Shown: one piece after another, positions 1 through 8,917 of the stretch
Numbering within the stretch: the stretch's first letter is position 1
Layout of the letters: each line of letters begins with the position of its first letter
Assembly (NCBI GenBank): GCA_039105265.1
Contig: JAPFFF010000007.1
Location: 3,968,001 to 4,032,000, forward strand
DNA from: Tritrichomonas musculus
Taxonomy: Eukaryota; Parabasalia; Tritrichomonadida; Tritrichomonadidae
Reading direction: 5' to 3'
Length of the DNA: 64,000 nucleotides
The notes under the pieces: generated by a model
Databases searched by the model: none
The model's input: only the letters and a program-made list of their open reading frames with translations
Told to the model about the DNA's origin: nothing
Made by a program: the position numbers and the translations under genes

Positions 1-180
1 TTGACGACATTGCCGCCCATAGGACGACCACGGTGGCAATAAAAAGATGAAAATAAAACAAACAAAAAACAAACAAAATTGATTATTTAATATTATTATT
101 ACGATTTTTTAATTTTTTTATTTTGATAAAGCTTATTTAAAATATTCTGAGTCTTCTCAGAAATTTGTTAAATTTTTTTT
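1..180 (+). repeat. MULE left terminal inverted repeat (inner part)
   Basis: The reverse complement of this stretch matches 2573-2761 and again about 3237-3405. Shared landmarks are AATTTCTGAGAAGACTCAGA, a run containing TTTGTTTGTTTTTTGTTTG, and the GC-rich GGGCGGCAATGTCGTCA block. The window starts inside this repeat. Confidence 0.85.
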
Positions 181-229
181 TTTATAAATATATATAACTT
201 TTTGAAAGAATTATGGTCTTTTTATATTT

Positions 230-2572
230 ATGGAAGAAGACCAAAATCTTTATTATTCAGCGAAATATCTATCTCATACGCAAAGACCTAATTCTTTAAA
301 AGATAAAGGATTAAGAACATTCATTGAAATTGTTCCTTTGCATTCTCAGAATTTCAATATCATTTCGCTAATCCTTTTCCTCGATAGCTTAACCAAAGAA
401 TTTATATGCAACAACAAAAGAGTTTATAATGACATTTTTTCGTTTAGTTGCTGTAATAAATCAAAGATAAATACTGAAATTCAAATATTTAGCATAACTG
501 TCAAAAACGATTTGGAAACCATTAAAGTTCTCGCTAGAGATCAACTCCTTGAAAACCAAACTATGAAAGTTGTTACTATTGATTTTGAAGAATGTATCAT
601 GACGTCGCCATATACTTTGAAAAATAAAGAGTGTCCTTTTTTGACTCAAGATTTTTGGAATAAACAATGTAAACATAAAAATACAATGCTTTATACTTTT
701 TGTAATTACGTAGCTCGAAAAAATTCTAATTTTCCAATATTTATAAAATTTGCTTTTCAAAACTTTTTAGATAAAAGAACCTTGCGTAGAAGAGCCGTTA
801 GTTTTCAAGGTTATGATGATTTTTATAAAATTTTATTGCATTTACCTGGTTTTGTTTATATTGAGATAAGTACTCAAAAAGTTCAGGACGATGGATTTGC
901 ATTTAAATTTAATAATGATTTTGCTTTTATTAAAAATATAATATGGATTATGCCTTGGGCTTTAGAAGTTATAAATTATATGCATTATTTGCAAATTGAT
1001 GCTTCTTTTTATGCGCTTAAGCCTTACAAATTTTGTATATACCATTCAATTTATTTCAATTCAAGTTTTCCTTTCGCATTATCAATTGGCCCTAAAGAGA
1101 ACCGTTTTTTATATAATTTATTATTTGATGGATTAAATAAGTTTTGTTTAAATAAAAATGTTTTTGAAAATAAAGTTGTTTTATCAGATTTAGGTTCTCC
1201 TATCAAAAAGTTCTGTAAATTACATTCAAATATTCAATATTTTTGTCATCGTCATATTATACAAATATTTGGACCTAAATCATCATTAGGCATATGGGTT
1301 GCAAGGTTATTGAGATGCAAAACATATTTAATATATAAACAAGAAAAAGAATTTATTTTAGTTGAAATGGACGAATATAAAAAAGATCCAAATTCACCTT
1401 TATTTGACGATACCGATCAAGATAATGAAAAAAAACAAAAATTAAAAGATTTTGAAATTATGTTAAAAGATATAGATGAAGTGGAAAGAATGCCAAATAA
1501 AGAAGAAATTAAAAAAAGTGATTATTATATTGCTAATTGGGCAATATGGATTCGTTCTGACCACCATGTAGCTCGTTGTTCAAATCATTCGGAAGGTTTC
1601 CACGGAAATATCAATCAAAAATTGCCAGATTCCGGAACTCATTCATTTAAAACTGGTTTCACAACAATTGTAAATTATTTATTAAATTATATAAATAATT
1701 ACTCAGATATTTGTGGAAATTCTTTTCAAAACAAACATCAAAAAATGATTCAAAAAGTTATACAAATTCTTAGCAAGAGACCAGATAATTATTTAAAATG
1801 TTCAAAAGAAAATTGTGATTGTGGTGAAGATGATTTTGTTGAATCAATTTATGGAGTGAAACTTCCTTGCATACATACAATATTAAATAATTTTTGCAAA
1901 TCAGAAATATTTAATATTGTTAAAAATAGCAATGAAATTGATATTCAATATTTATTTGTTCAATCTCTCAAAAAGTTCCCCAATTATAAATTTGAAAAAA
2001 ATCTTTTTAAATCAAATAGAAAAAATATAGATAGAATAATATCAATATACGAAGTTGAAAAGAATAGAAAGTTTGATAAGGAATCATTGAATATATTAGG
2101 CTCTTTTATTAATGAGTTTCTTAATTGTTTTACATATGTTTTACCAAAATTCCCAAATATTAATCCAAATGATGCCAAATATTCTGGAAATCATTTTGAT
2201 TTTCGAGCACTTGATGAAAAATTGGTTTTCAGAAAAAAGAAAGAAGAAAGTAACACAAGTCAAAAGAAAGAAAAATTAAAACTTGAAAATTTATACGACG
2301 AAGATGACAATTTTGATTCAATGATAAAAGACTGTAATGCTGACATCGAATTAATTAAGAAAAAATACTATGAAACGAAGGCTGAAATTAAAGGAATGTA
2401 TCCTCAATTATCATATCATGATATCGAAAAAATATGTTTTTCTAATTTTGTCCGCTATGTTTTTGAAACTAGATGCGATAATTCAGGTGTCATATATTTT
2501 TTATCTAAATTCAAAATAGCAAGTTGGAAAAATGCAGATTTAGCTGCAGGTGGTAACAGATTTTTCTCTTAA
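230..2572 (+). CDS. MULE transposase
   Basis: This 780-residue protein would cut and paste its own element as a DDE-type transposase. A plausible triad is D257 (in IDASFYAL), D320 (in LSDLGSP) and E455 (in NHSEGFHGNIN). The HSEGFHGNIN context resembles the third-acid region of MULE transposases (N..ES.H..IN), and a CHRH motif follows the second Asp. Near residues 525-550 a Cys/His cluster (CSKENCDCGE then PCIH) looks like the SWIM-type zinc finger common in this family. The ATG at 230 begins just inside the inverted repeat, and the stop at 2572 abuts the right repeat. No stop interrupts the frame, so the copy may be young and possibly active. Assignment rests on the motifs and the flanking repeats. 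Confidence 0.8.
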   Translation: MEEDQNLYYSAKYLSHTQRPNSLKDKGLRTFIEIVPLHSQNFNIISLILFLDSLTKEFICNNKRVYNDIFSFSCCNKSKINTEIQIFSITVKNDLETIKVLARDQLLENQTMKVVTIDFEECIMTSPYTLKNKECPFLTQDFWNKQCKHKNTMLYTFCNYVARKNSNFPIFIKFAFQNFLDKRTLRRRAVSFQGYDDFYKILLHLPGFVYIEISTQKVQDDGFAFKFNNDFAFIKNIIWIMPWALEVINYMHYLQIDASFYALKPYKFCIYHSIYFNSSFPFALSIGPKENRFLYNLLFDGLNKFCLNKNVFENKVVLSDLGSPIKKFCKLHSNIQYFCHRHIIQIFGPKSSLGIWVARLLRCKTYLIYKQEKEFILVEMDEYKKDPNSPLFDDTDQDNEKKQKLKDFEIMLKDIDEVERMPNKEEIKKSDYYIANWAIWIRSDHHVARCSNHSEGFHGNINQKLPDSGTHSFKTGFTTIVNYLLNYINNYSDICGNSFQNKHQKMIQKVIQILSKRPDNYLKCSKENCDCGEDDFVESIYGVKLPCIHTILNNFCKSEIFNIVKNSNEIDIQYLFVQSLKKFPNYKFEKNLFKSNRKNIDRIISIYEVEKNRKFDKESLNILGSFINEFLNCFTYVLPKFPNINPNDAKYSGNHFDFRALDEKLVFRKKKEESNTSQKKEKLKLENLYDEDDNFDSMIKDCNADIELIKKKYYETKAEIKGMYPQLSYHDIEKICFSNFVRYVFETRCDNSGVIYFLSKFKIASWKNADLAAGGNRFFS

Positions 2573-2761
2573 CAAATTTCTGAGAAGACTCAGAATATTT
2601 TAAATAAGCTTTATCAAAAAAAAAAAAAAAAAAAAAAAAATAAAAATAAAAAATAAAAAATCACAATAATATTAAATAATCAATTTTGTTTGTTTTTTGT
2701 TTGTTTTATTTTCATCTTTTTATTGCCACCGTGGTCGTCCTATGGGCGGCAATATCGTCAA
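2573..2761 (-). repeat. MULE right terminal inverted repeat (inner part)
   Basis: Inverted match to 1-180. It contains a 26-base A-run near 2615-2640 that is shorter in the other copies, then the GGGCGGCAAT block that leads into the tandem array. Confidence 0.85.
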
Positions 2762-3000
2762 TTCCAGATCTTCCGGATGAAATCGCGATATCTTTGTCCG
2801 GATGACGACTCGCCGCAGTTACAACCAGCCAGCTGCTAAGCATTGCTGATCGTGGTCTTGCTATGGGCGGCAATGTCGTCATTCCAGATCTTCCGGATGA
2901 AATCGCAATATCTTTGTCCGGATGACGACTCGCCGCAGTTACAACCAGCTAGCTGCTAAGCATTACTGATCGTGATCATGCTATGGGCGGCAATGTCGTC
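2761..3000. repeat. Two 120-bp tandem units, array 1
   Basis: Two units with a period of exactly 120 bp, each beginning ATTCCAGATCTTCCGGATGA and ending GGGCGGCAATGTCGTC. They are much more GC-rich than their surroundings and differ at only a few positions. The array joins the inner inverted repeat to the 103-bp outer segment. Confidence 0.9.
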
Positions 3001-3103
3001 ATCTCGGTTTCTTTGATTGGTTTAGTTCTATAAAAATGGCGCTTTTTCATGGTTTTATCTTAGTGAACTTTTTCAAAACTTTACAAGAAAATTTTAGAAC
3101 TTT
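3001..3103. repeat. 103-bp outer MULE segment, direct copy of 3886-3988
   Basis: Both copies start ATCTCGGTTTCTTTGATTGG and end TTTTAGAACTTT. After that the sequences differ: inverted MULE end at 3104, unrelated AT-rich DNA at 3989. The shared end suggests that the true element terminus lies near TTTTAGAAC. Confidence 0.75.
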
Positions 3104-3405
3104 ATCTTTTAAAGAATTAGGTCTTTGCGTATGAGATAGATATTTCGCTGAATAATAAAGATTTTGGTCTTCTTCCATAAATATAAAAAGACCATAATTC
3201 TTTCAAAAAGTTATATATATTTATAAAAAAAAAAATTTAACAAATTTCTGAGAAGACTCAGAATATTTTAAATAAGCTTTATCAAAATAAAAAAATTAAA
3301 AAATCGTAATAATAATATTAAATAATCAATTTTGTTTGTTTTTTGTTTGTTTTATTTTCATCTTTTTATTGCCACCGTGGTCTTGCTATGGGCGGCAATG
3401 TCGTC
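3100..3405 (-). mobile_element. Second MULE end in inverted orientation, internally deleted copy
   Basis: This stretch is the reverse complement of window positions 1-308: the left inverted repeat, the leader and the first roughly 80 bases of the transposase gene. It is joined directly to the outer end of the first element at about 3100, where the two sides share the four bases CTTT. Together with the array and outer segment that follow (to about 3988) it is the remaining end of a second copy that has lost nearly all of its transposase gene. It is non-autonomous. Confidence 0.8.
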
Positions 3406-3885
3406 ATTCCAGATCTTCCGGATGAAATCGCGATATCTTTGTCCGGATGACGACTCGCCGCAGTTACAACCAGCTAGCTGCTAAGCATTGCTGATCGTGG
3501 TCTTGCTATGGGCGGCAATGTCGTCATTCCAGATCTTCCGGATGAAATCGCGATATCTTTGTCCGGATGACGACTCGCCGCAGTTACAACCAGCCAGCTG
3601 CTAAGCATTACTGATCGTGGTCTTGCTATGGGCGGCAATGTCGTCATTCCAGATCTTCCGGATGAAATCGCGATATCTTTGTCCGGATGACGACTCGCCG
3701 CAGTTACAACCAGCTAGCTGCTAAGCATTGCTGATCGTGGTCTTGCTATGGGCGGCAATGTCGTCATTCCAGATCTTCCGGATGAAATCGCGATATCTTT
3801 GTCCGGATGACGACTCGCCGCAGTTACAACCAGCTAGCTGCTAAGCATTACTGATCGTGATCATGCTATGGGCGGCAATGTCGTC
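3406..3885. repeat. Four 120-bp tandem units, array 2
   Basis: Four units in phase at 3406, 3526, 3646 and 3766, nearly identical to the units of array 1. A 103-bp segment (3886-3988) follows that matches 3001-3103, so the array and outer segment form a single terminal module that varies in unit number. Confidence 0.9.
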
Positions 3886-3988
3886 ATCTCGGTTTCTTTG
3901 ATTGGTTTAGTTCTATAAAAATGGCGCTTTTTCATGGTTTTATCTTAGTGAACTTTTTCAAAACTTTACAAGAAAATTTTAGAACTTT

Positions 3989-4707
3989 TTGTATGCCTTC
4001 TCAATTAACTCAAAAAGTCAGAATAACGAATTTTCCTCAGAAAAAAATGGTGTAACTTTTTCTATAGTTTGTCACTTCGCCTAAAAAATATTATTTCTTC
4101 AAATACTATTATTAATAATTTTTAAATGATAAAAATTATAGATAAATATTGCATGTGTAATGATTTACGAAATTCTTCTCAAAGATAAAAGAAAATCTAG
4201 TTTTGACGAATCAAATAAAAATAGTAATATTTAAATAAAATAATATTAAAATATAACAAATAAAACGCTGGCCAATTCCAAACTGAGAACAAATTAACTA
4301 TAATAATTGTTTTTCTGACCATATAGCACCAGAATTTTTTTTTATTTTTTGATTTTGGAATGCGCCAGTCCAATCATCTTGAAACTTTGTGATTTAATTT
4401 ACCATATATATATAAGAATTTATATTATAATTTTGAACTGATTTAAAAAAAAATTTTGCTCCCCCACCTCTGGTTGAATCCCTTTTATTCTAAATTCTCA
4501 ATTTTTTTTAAATAGAATTTATATCTATCAAACTTATTTTCTCTCAATTTTCAATGGTTACAATCTTTATTTTTTTGAAAAAGTTATATACTAATTCTAA
4601 ACAAAAACATATTAATATATTAATTTACAAATTTAAGCTTTCTTCTCTATTAGAAAAAAAAAAAACAATTTTCCATTTTTATTTTTTTTTTTTTTTTTGG
4701 AAAATTG
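3989..4707. other. AT-rich intergenic DNA, no gene seen
   Basis: About 720 bp of AT-rich sequence with long T and A runs, including a T-run near 4682-4698 just past the Myb gene's stop codon. No ORF of gene-like composition was seen. It contains the right flank of the MULE region and the 3' flank of the Myb gene. Confidence 0.6.
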
Positions 4708-5247
4708 TTACTTTCTAAGAGAATCTTCTAATTCTTCAATGAATGAATTAATATCTATTGGGAAACTATCAAAGTTGGAAAGCAATTCCTGATCAAACAA
4801 GTTCATTTTGATGTTATCATTAGTAGTTGATTTCATAACATGCTCTTTTGGTGGTAATAATGGTCCACTTTTTGAATTCTTTTTTTTTTTACGGACGAGT
4901 TTAAAGCATCTATTTCGAACGTTATTAATGCTCCTTCCATTAAAAATGTTCGACAATGTTTTCCATTGAGGACCCTTTTCCTCAAAGAGCTTTAAGAGCA
5001 ACTCGTCTTCTTCAGGGTTCCAATCATCCTTATTTAAGGAAGGATTTAGATAATTGTTCCATCTATCACGACATTGACGGGCTGTTCTTTTCTCTAATGA
5101 TTTCGCAATTTTGCTCCAGTCATTTTCACCATTTGGCTTCACAAGCGATATAATAATCTGGTCTTCAGAGGGAGTAAAACGCTTTTTAGAATAGGAACGT
5201 GAGCTTGATTTTTTCTTCTTCATAGGTCTGGAATAGATATGTGACAT
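4708..5247 (-). CDS. R2R3 Myb-like DNA-binding protein
   Basis: A 179-residue nuclear-type DNA-binding protein with two Myb repeats. Repeat 1 (about residues 24-70) runs from FTPSEDQ through DWSKIAKSL to RDRWNNYL. Repeat 2 (about 75-120) runs from DWNPEEDELL through WKTLSNIF to VRNRCFKL. The first repeat has Phe where the first helix Trp usually sits, as in several trichomonad Mybs. The N-terminus is basic (KKKKSSSRSYSKKR) and the C-terminal tail is acidic. Length and layout resemble the small Myb1-3 factors of Trichomonas vaginalis that control adhesin genes; the target here is unknown. The ATG at 5247 opens the only convincing frame. Confidence 0.85.
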   Translation of the reverse strand: MSHIYSRPMKKKKSSSRSYSKKRFTPSEDQIIISLVKPNGENDWSKIAKSLEKRTARQCRDRWNNYLNPSLNKDDWNPEEDELLLKLFEEKGPQWKTLSNIFNGRSINNVRNRCFKLVRKKKKNSKSGPLLPPKEHVMKSTTNDNIKMNLFDQELLSNFDSFPIDINSFIEELEDSLRK

Positions 5248-6013
5248 TTAGAAAAAATAATTTTTTTTTCTACTTATACAAAATTTTTGATATTTTTTGT
5301 TGTGGTTGTTATTTTTGTGATTTTATCAAATTTCAATTGAAAATTTTTAGAACACTTCATCAAATTATAAATGTGATGTAAGATATATAAGCAATTGAAA
5401 TATAGGCCTTTCATTTAAAAAAGAATTAGTGAATGTTTAATTAATATCATTTATATATGTATAAATTAATCGCGTTTTAATTATAAGACGAATGAAAAAC
5501 TTTTTCAAAATAATCATAAAAAATACATTTATATTATACTTGTGAAAAAATTTTATGAATGAATTTTTTGAATGAATTAATTATATCTTTTTTTTCAAAA
5601 AATAATTGTTTTAACCAGAAAATCAATGATGATAAAGAAAAAATTGAGAATATAACTAATCCATTTGAATACTGTTTTAACGTTGGCATTCAAAATAAAT
5701 TGAGTACTTTTGATTCATATTACTATTGAAAAAAAAGCTCATATTAATTTTTCATTTAAAAAATTGAATTAAATTTCTTACAAAATAATAAAAGCATAAA
5801 AGCAATTATTTTTTGGTTAAAACTGAAAAATTTTAATAGAAAAAAATAAAAATAGCATATCTTTAGAATAAATGTTCGGAATTTAAAAGTAAGAAATATA
5901 GATAATAATATTGTATTATTTTTTATAGCATTTTATTTAAATATTTAATGCTCAAATTACAGTAGTCTCAATAAATACTTGAGTTTATTGAATAATGGTG
6001 TGTCAGAATCAAT
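5248..6013. other. AT-rich intergenic DNA between Myb gene and small ORF
   Basis: About 765 bp, almost entirely A and T, holding the 5' flank of the Myb gene. I see no coding or RNA signal. Confidence 0.55.
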
Positions 6014-6385
6014 TTATTTCGTTACTTGTTTCAGATGTTTGGGTACATGAGGTACAGATAATTGTTTGATTAAAGGTTGAGGTTGAATGTTCATCAAATC
6101 ATGTGGAAATTGATAATGGTTAATAAATGTTTGAGGTTGAATGATCATCAAAGATTCCCAAGTATCGTCAGCAGCCTTAATAACTTTCATGAACCAATAC
6201 ATTGCATTATAATAATCATCACCATCAAAGCCTTTATCATGAATGTCTAATGAAATCAAGCCAACTAAATCATTATGTAACATCTTTTTATCATTATTGT
6301 AATCATCAACTTTGTAATTACTGTCATTAATTAAGATATCTAACTCAACTAATTTATCTAAAGATACATCATAAATCATCGTCAT
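6014..6385 (-). CDS. Small protein related to Polinton polymerase N-terminal module
   Basis: A 123-residue ORF starting with ATG at 6385. No catalytic domain is recognised. Its core, spaced as DKLVELDIL...DD...GFDGDDYYNAMYWFMK, lines up with a repeated module at the start of the PolB gene at 36533 (GHLADLAFVI...MDD...GYEGDGDYDNMYMF), with nearly the same distance between the blocks. The C-terminal part has short repeats (QPQTFINHYQFP / QPQPLIKQLSVP). It may be a host gene family member captured by the element, or a relic of the element left in host DNA. It stands alone with long AT-rich flanks. The similarity was read by eye. Confidence 0.5.
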   Translation of the reverse strand: MTMIYDVSLDKLVELDILINDSNYKVDDYNNDKKMLHNDLVGLISLDIHDKGFDGDDYYNAMYWFMKVIKAADDTWESLMIIQPQTFINHYQFPHDLMNIQPQPLIKQLSVPHVPKHLKQVTK

Positions 6386-7773
6386 CTATTCACTTATTTT
6401 TGCCTCACTTAATCAAATTTCATAAACATAAAAATAAATAACTACATCAAATTTTACTATTAAATATTTTCATTAATTCTCATCCATCAAATTTTACCAT
6501 TAAATATAGCATCATTTCTCGCTGTAAAACTTATATTATAAAAAAATTTTGATTGATAAAAAGTTATATTTATATTTTTTAAATTCTGAGTAAAATTTCA
6601 TCATATTAAAATGCGTTAACTATGAAAATAATCATTTCATGATTAGTTCGAATAAAATTTCCATTCATTGTTATTGATTGCAAGATTTATAATATAAGTT
6701 TGAGGTATATAAAAAAAAAATAATATTTCAAAATTTTTTTTGTAAAACAAGCATTGAAAAATTGAGTTTTCCTATTTAAAAATTGAAACTTTTCTTTCAA
6801 ATAATACATCAGAAATCGCTTTTGATAGAGATAAAAAACAGATGTATTCAATAATTAATGCTTTTGGTTATCAATTTGATTTATTATTTGGAAAAGTAAG
6901 TATAAAAAAAGATAGCCACGCTTTCAAATATTAATAAAATAGAGCTCCTGCCTTTATTTCTCTTTTTAAAGTATTCAAATTTATTATTTGAATGTTTTGA
7001 GAATAGATATTTTCTTTTTTGTGTTTTATGGTAAATAATAATTAATGATGTATTTGAGATTTAGGTCGATATTGTTATTTTTTTAATTGAATTTAGTAAA
7101 AAATTAAGAAGTTAACTGGTCAAAGTTCATATAATAAATATCTTTTTCAAAAGTAATGTCATGCTCTATCCCCTAAAATACCGATAAACTGTTTTTATTT
7201 TTTACCCATTTTCTCTTCATCATACGAATTTTGTACTCTTCGAATTATCAATATATTGATTAATCTGAATTTTACATTTTTTCGATATTATCCAAAATAT
7301 ATTATATTTATAATAGGAAATATTTTTAAAAAAATATTATCAAAACCTCATTTACAATTAGAATTTGCTTGTATTTTGTTGGTTATATTGATGATTATTC
7401 ATAAAGATAGTATTTTTGATGCCGTAAACAAGAGTAAAAAAACAAACTAATATAGCATTCAAAATGTATATAAGGATAAAAAATAGAAATGGCTTAATTT
7501 AATTTATTTGATAAATGAATTTATTAAAATATTATTTTATTTTTATAATAAAAAAACAAAAATGATCATATATCCTCAAGCAATATTTTAAAGAAGCTTG
7601 TAGAAAGCAAATCTTAATGTTTATTATATGTGGCATCCTTTGAAAGTTAACATAATTATTCCTCAAAAAATTTGTTCGTTAAAAAACCTAAAGAACTATA
7701 CAACTTTTTCTGTGTATTAAGATACCTAATCATTTTAATTTTTAGTTTATAAGTAGATTCACAACAATTTATT
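6386..7773. other. AT-rich intergenic DNA upstream of the CK1 gene
   Basis: About 1.4 kb. An open frame at 7256-7450 begins with TTG and has the residue mix of translated AT-rich DNA, so it is not called. Just before the kinase ATG there is TTCACAACAATTTATT, which contains a TCA initiator-like core of the kind used by trichomonad promoters. Nothing else was recognised. Confidence 0.5.
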
Positions 7774-8733
7774 ATGCTTCAAGGAGGGCAAATTGGTGGG
7801 TTTGCCATAGTCGAGAAATTGAGTCATGGAAGTTTCGGCCAGGTCTTTATTGTACATTCAATTAATAATAAAGAACTTTATGCAGCAAAAGTTGAACCTG
7901 TTTATACCCACCAGAATAAACTTAATTTTGAAGCCAAAGTTCTGAAATCACTCCAAAAGTCTGAATACTTCCCTAGATATAAAACTTTTGGACAAAATGC
8001 CCATTTTTCATATTTAATTCTCGAACTTCTTGGGCCTTCCCTCACTACTGTTCTCAAACGACTTCAAACATCAAAATTTTCGCTTTCAACAGGTCTTCGT
8101 GTTGCGCAACACAGTTTAAACGCAATTGAATTTTTTCATTCGCGCGGAATCATTCATCGTGATATCAAGCCATCAAATATTTTAGTTCATATTAACTCAT
8201 CGAAGTATCCCATCTCTTTAATTGATTTTAATCTAGCTCGTTATTATATCGATAACGATACAAAAAATCATCTTCCTGAAAGGAAAAACCCAGGATTTCG
8301 GGGAACAGTTACTTATGCATCAATTCATGCTCATTTAAATCAAGAATTATCCAGACGGGATGATCTAATTTCTTGGTTTTATGTTATTACTGATTTACTA
8401 ATTGGGGACTTACCATGGAGATCGCTTAATAATAAAGATGAAATAATGATCATGAAGCAAAATGTTTCATTTTCAGCTTTATTAAATCCAATTGTTCCCG
8501 AAATGACTGAAATATGGCAACTTATTAAAAAATTAAAATATGATGAAGAGCCTGATTATCAACGAATTAGAATTCTTCTACAAGAAGCAATGCTAGCATC
8601 TAATATTGAAGAAAATTCTCCTTATGACTGGGATGAATTATTATCAAAGAAAAAAGAAAAAGAAAATTTAGATATTTTAGATATATCTGAAAGCATCATT
8701 CAAAGTAAGAATCGTTGCTGTCAGATTTTGTAA
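7774..8733 (+). CDS. Casein kinase 1-family protein kinase with a CaaX-like tail
   Basis: A 319-residue Ser/Thr kinase. The catalytic domain fills residues 9-280: glycine loop (EKLSHGSFGQV), ATP-binding K39 in AAKVE, catalytic loop HRDIKPSN with D130, and metal-binding D151 in DFNLARYY. The DFN form in place of DFG and the GFRGTVTYASIHAH segment are CK1/tau-tubulin-kinase-like. The protein ends RCCQIL, so CQIL forms a C-terminal CaaX box whose last residue (Leu) favours geranylgeranylation, suggesting anchoring to a membrane. The ATG at 7774 is right for the fold and follows a TCA-containing leader. CK1 kinases are strongly expanded in trichomonads. The substrate is unknown. Confidence 0.9.
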   Translation: MLQGGQIGGFAIVEKLSHGSFGQVFIVHSINNKELYAAKVEPVYTHQNKLNFEAKVLKSLQKSEYFPRYKTFGQNAHFSYLILELLGPSLTTVLKRLQTSKFSLSTGLRVAQHSLNAIEFFHSRGIIHRDIKPSNILVHINSSKYPISLIDFNLARYYIDNDTKNHLPERKNPGFRGTVTYASIHAHLNQELSRRDDLISWFYVITDLLIGDLPWRSLNNKDEIMIMKQNVSFSALLNPIVPEMTEIWQLIKKLKYDEEPDYQRIRILLQEAMLASNIEENSPYDWDELLSKKKEKENLDILDISESIIQSKNRCCQIL

Positions 8734-8917
8734 TTTAATTGTCAGATTCAAAGCCCACTTTTAGTAATCATTATTTTTCAAAAACGAAGCTATGTTTGTT
8801 TTTTTTAAAAAAAAAAAAAAAAAAAATATGAAACTTATATAATGATTTTTGCTTGATATATTTGTTTTATACGACTATAAATACGAATTCACTTAAAAAA
8901 AAAATGGAAGCGCACAA

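Larger units (their letters stand above)
1..3103 (+). mobile_element. Mutator-like (MULE) DNA transposon with long inverted repeats
   Basis: One transposase gene lies between near-identical inverted repeats. The left repeat covers about 1-180, starts at the window edge and probably continues beyond it. Its reverse complement is found at about 2573-2761, differing mainly in the length of an A-run. To the right the end continues into two 120-bp tandem units (2761-3000) and a 103-bp segment (3001-3103). This same order recurs after a second copy at 3240-3988, so I infer that the full inverted repeat is about 190 + n x 120 + 103 bp. Long inverted repeats with internal tandem units are known in MULE and foldback-type elements. 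The left half of the outer repeat lies outside the window, so the left terminus and any target duplication cannot be seen. Confidence 0.8.

Noticed and set aside
2761-3885. CRISPR-like array
   Set aside because: The 120-bp units are contiguous tandem repeats without unique spacers and belong to MULE ends.
7256-7450. 64-codon plus-strand frame
   Set aside because: Opens with TTG, is rich in Ile/Phe/Lys as expected from random AT-rich DNA, and has no recognisable domain.
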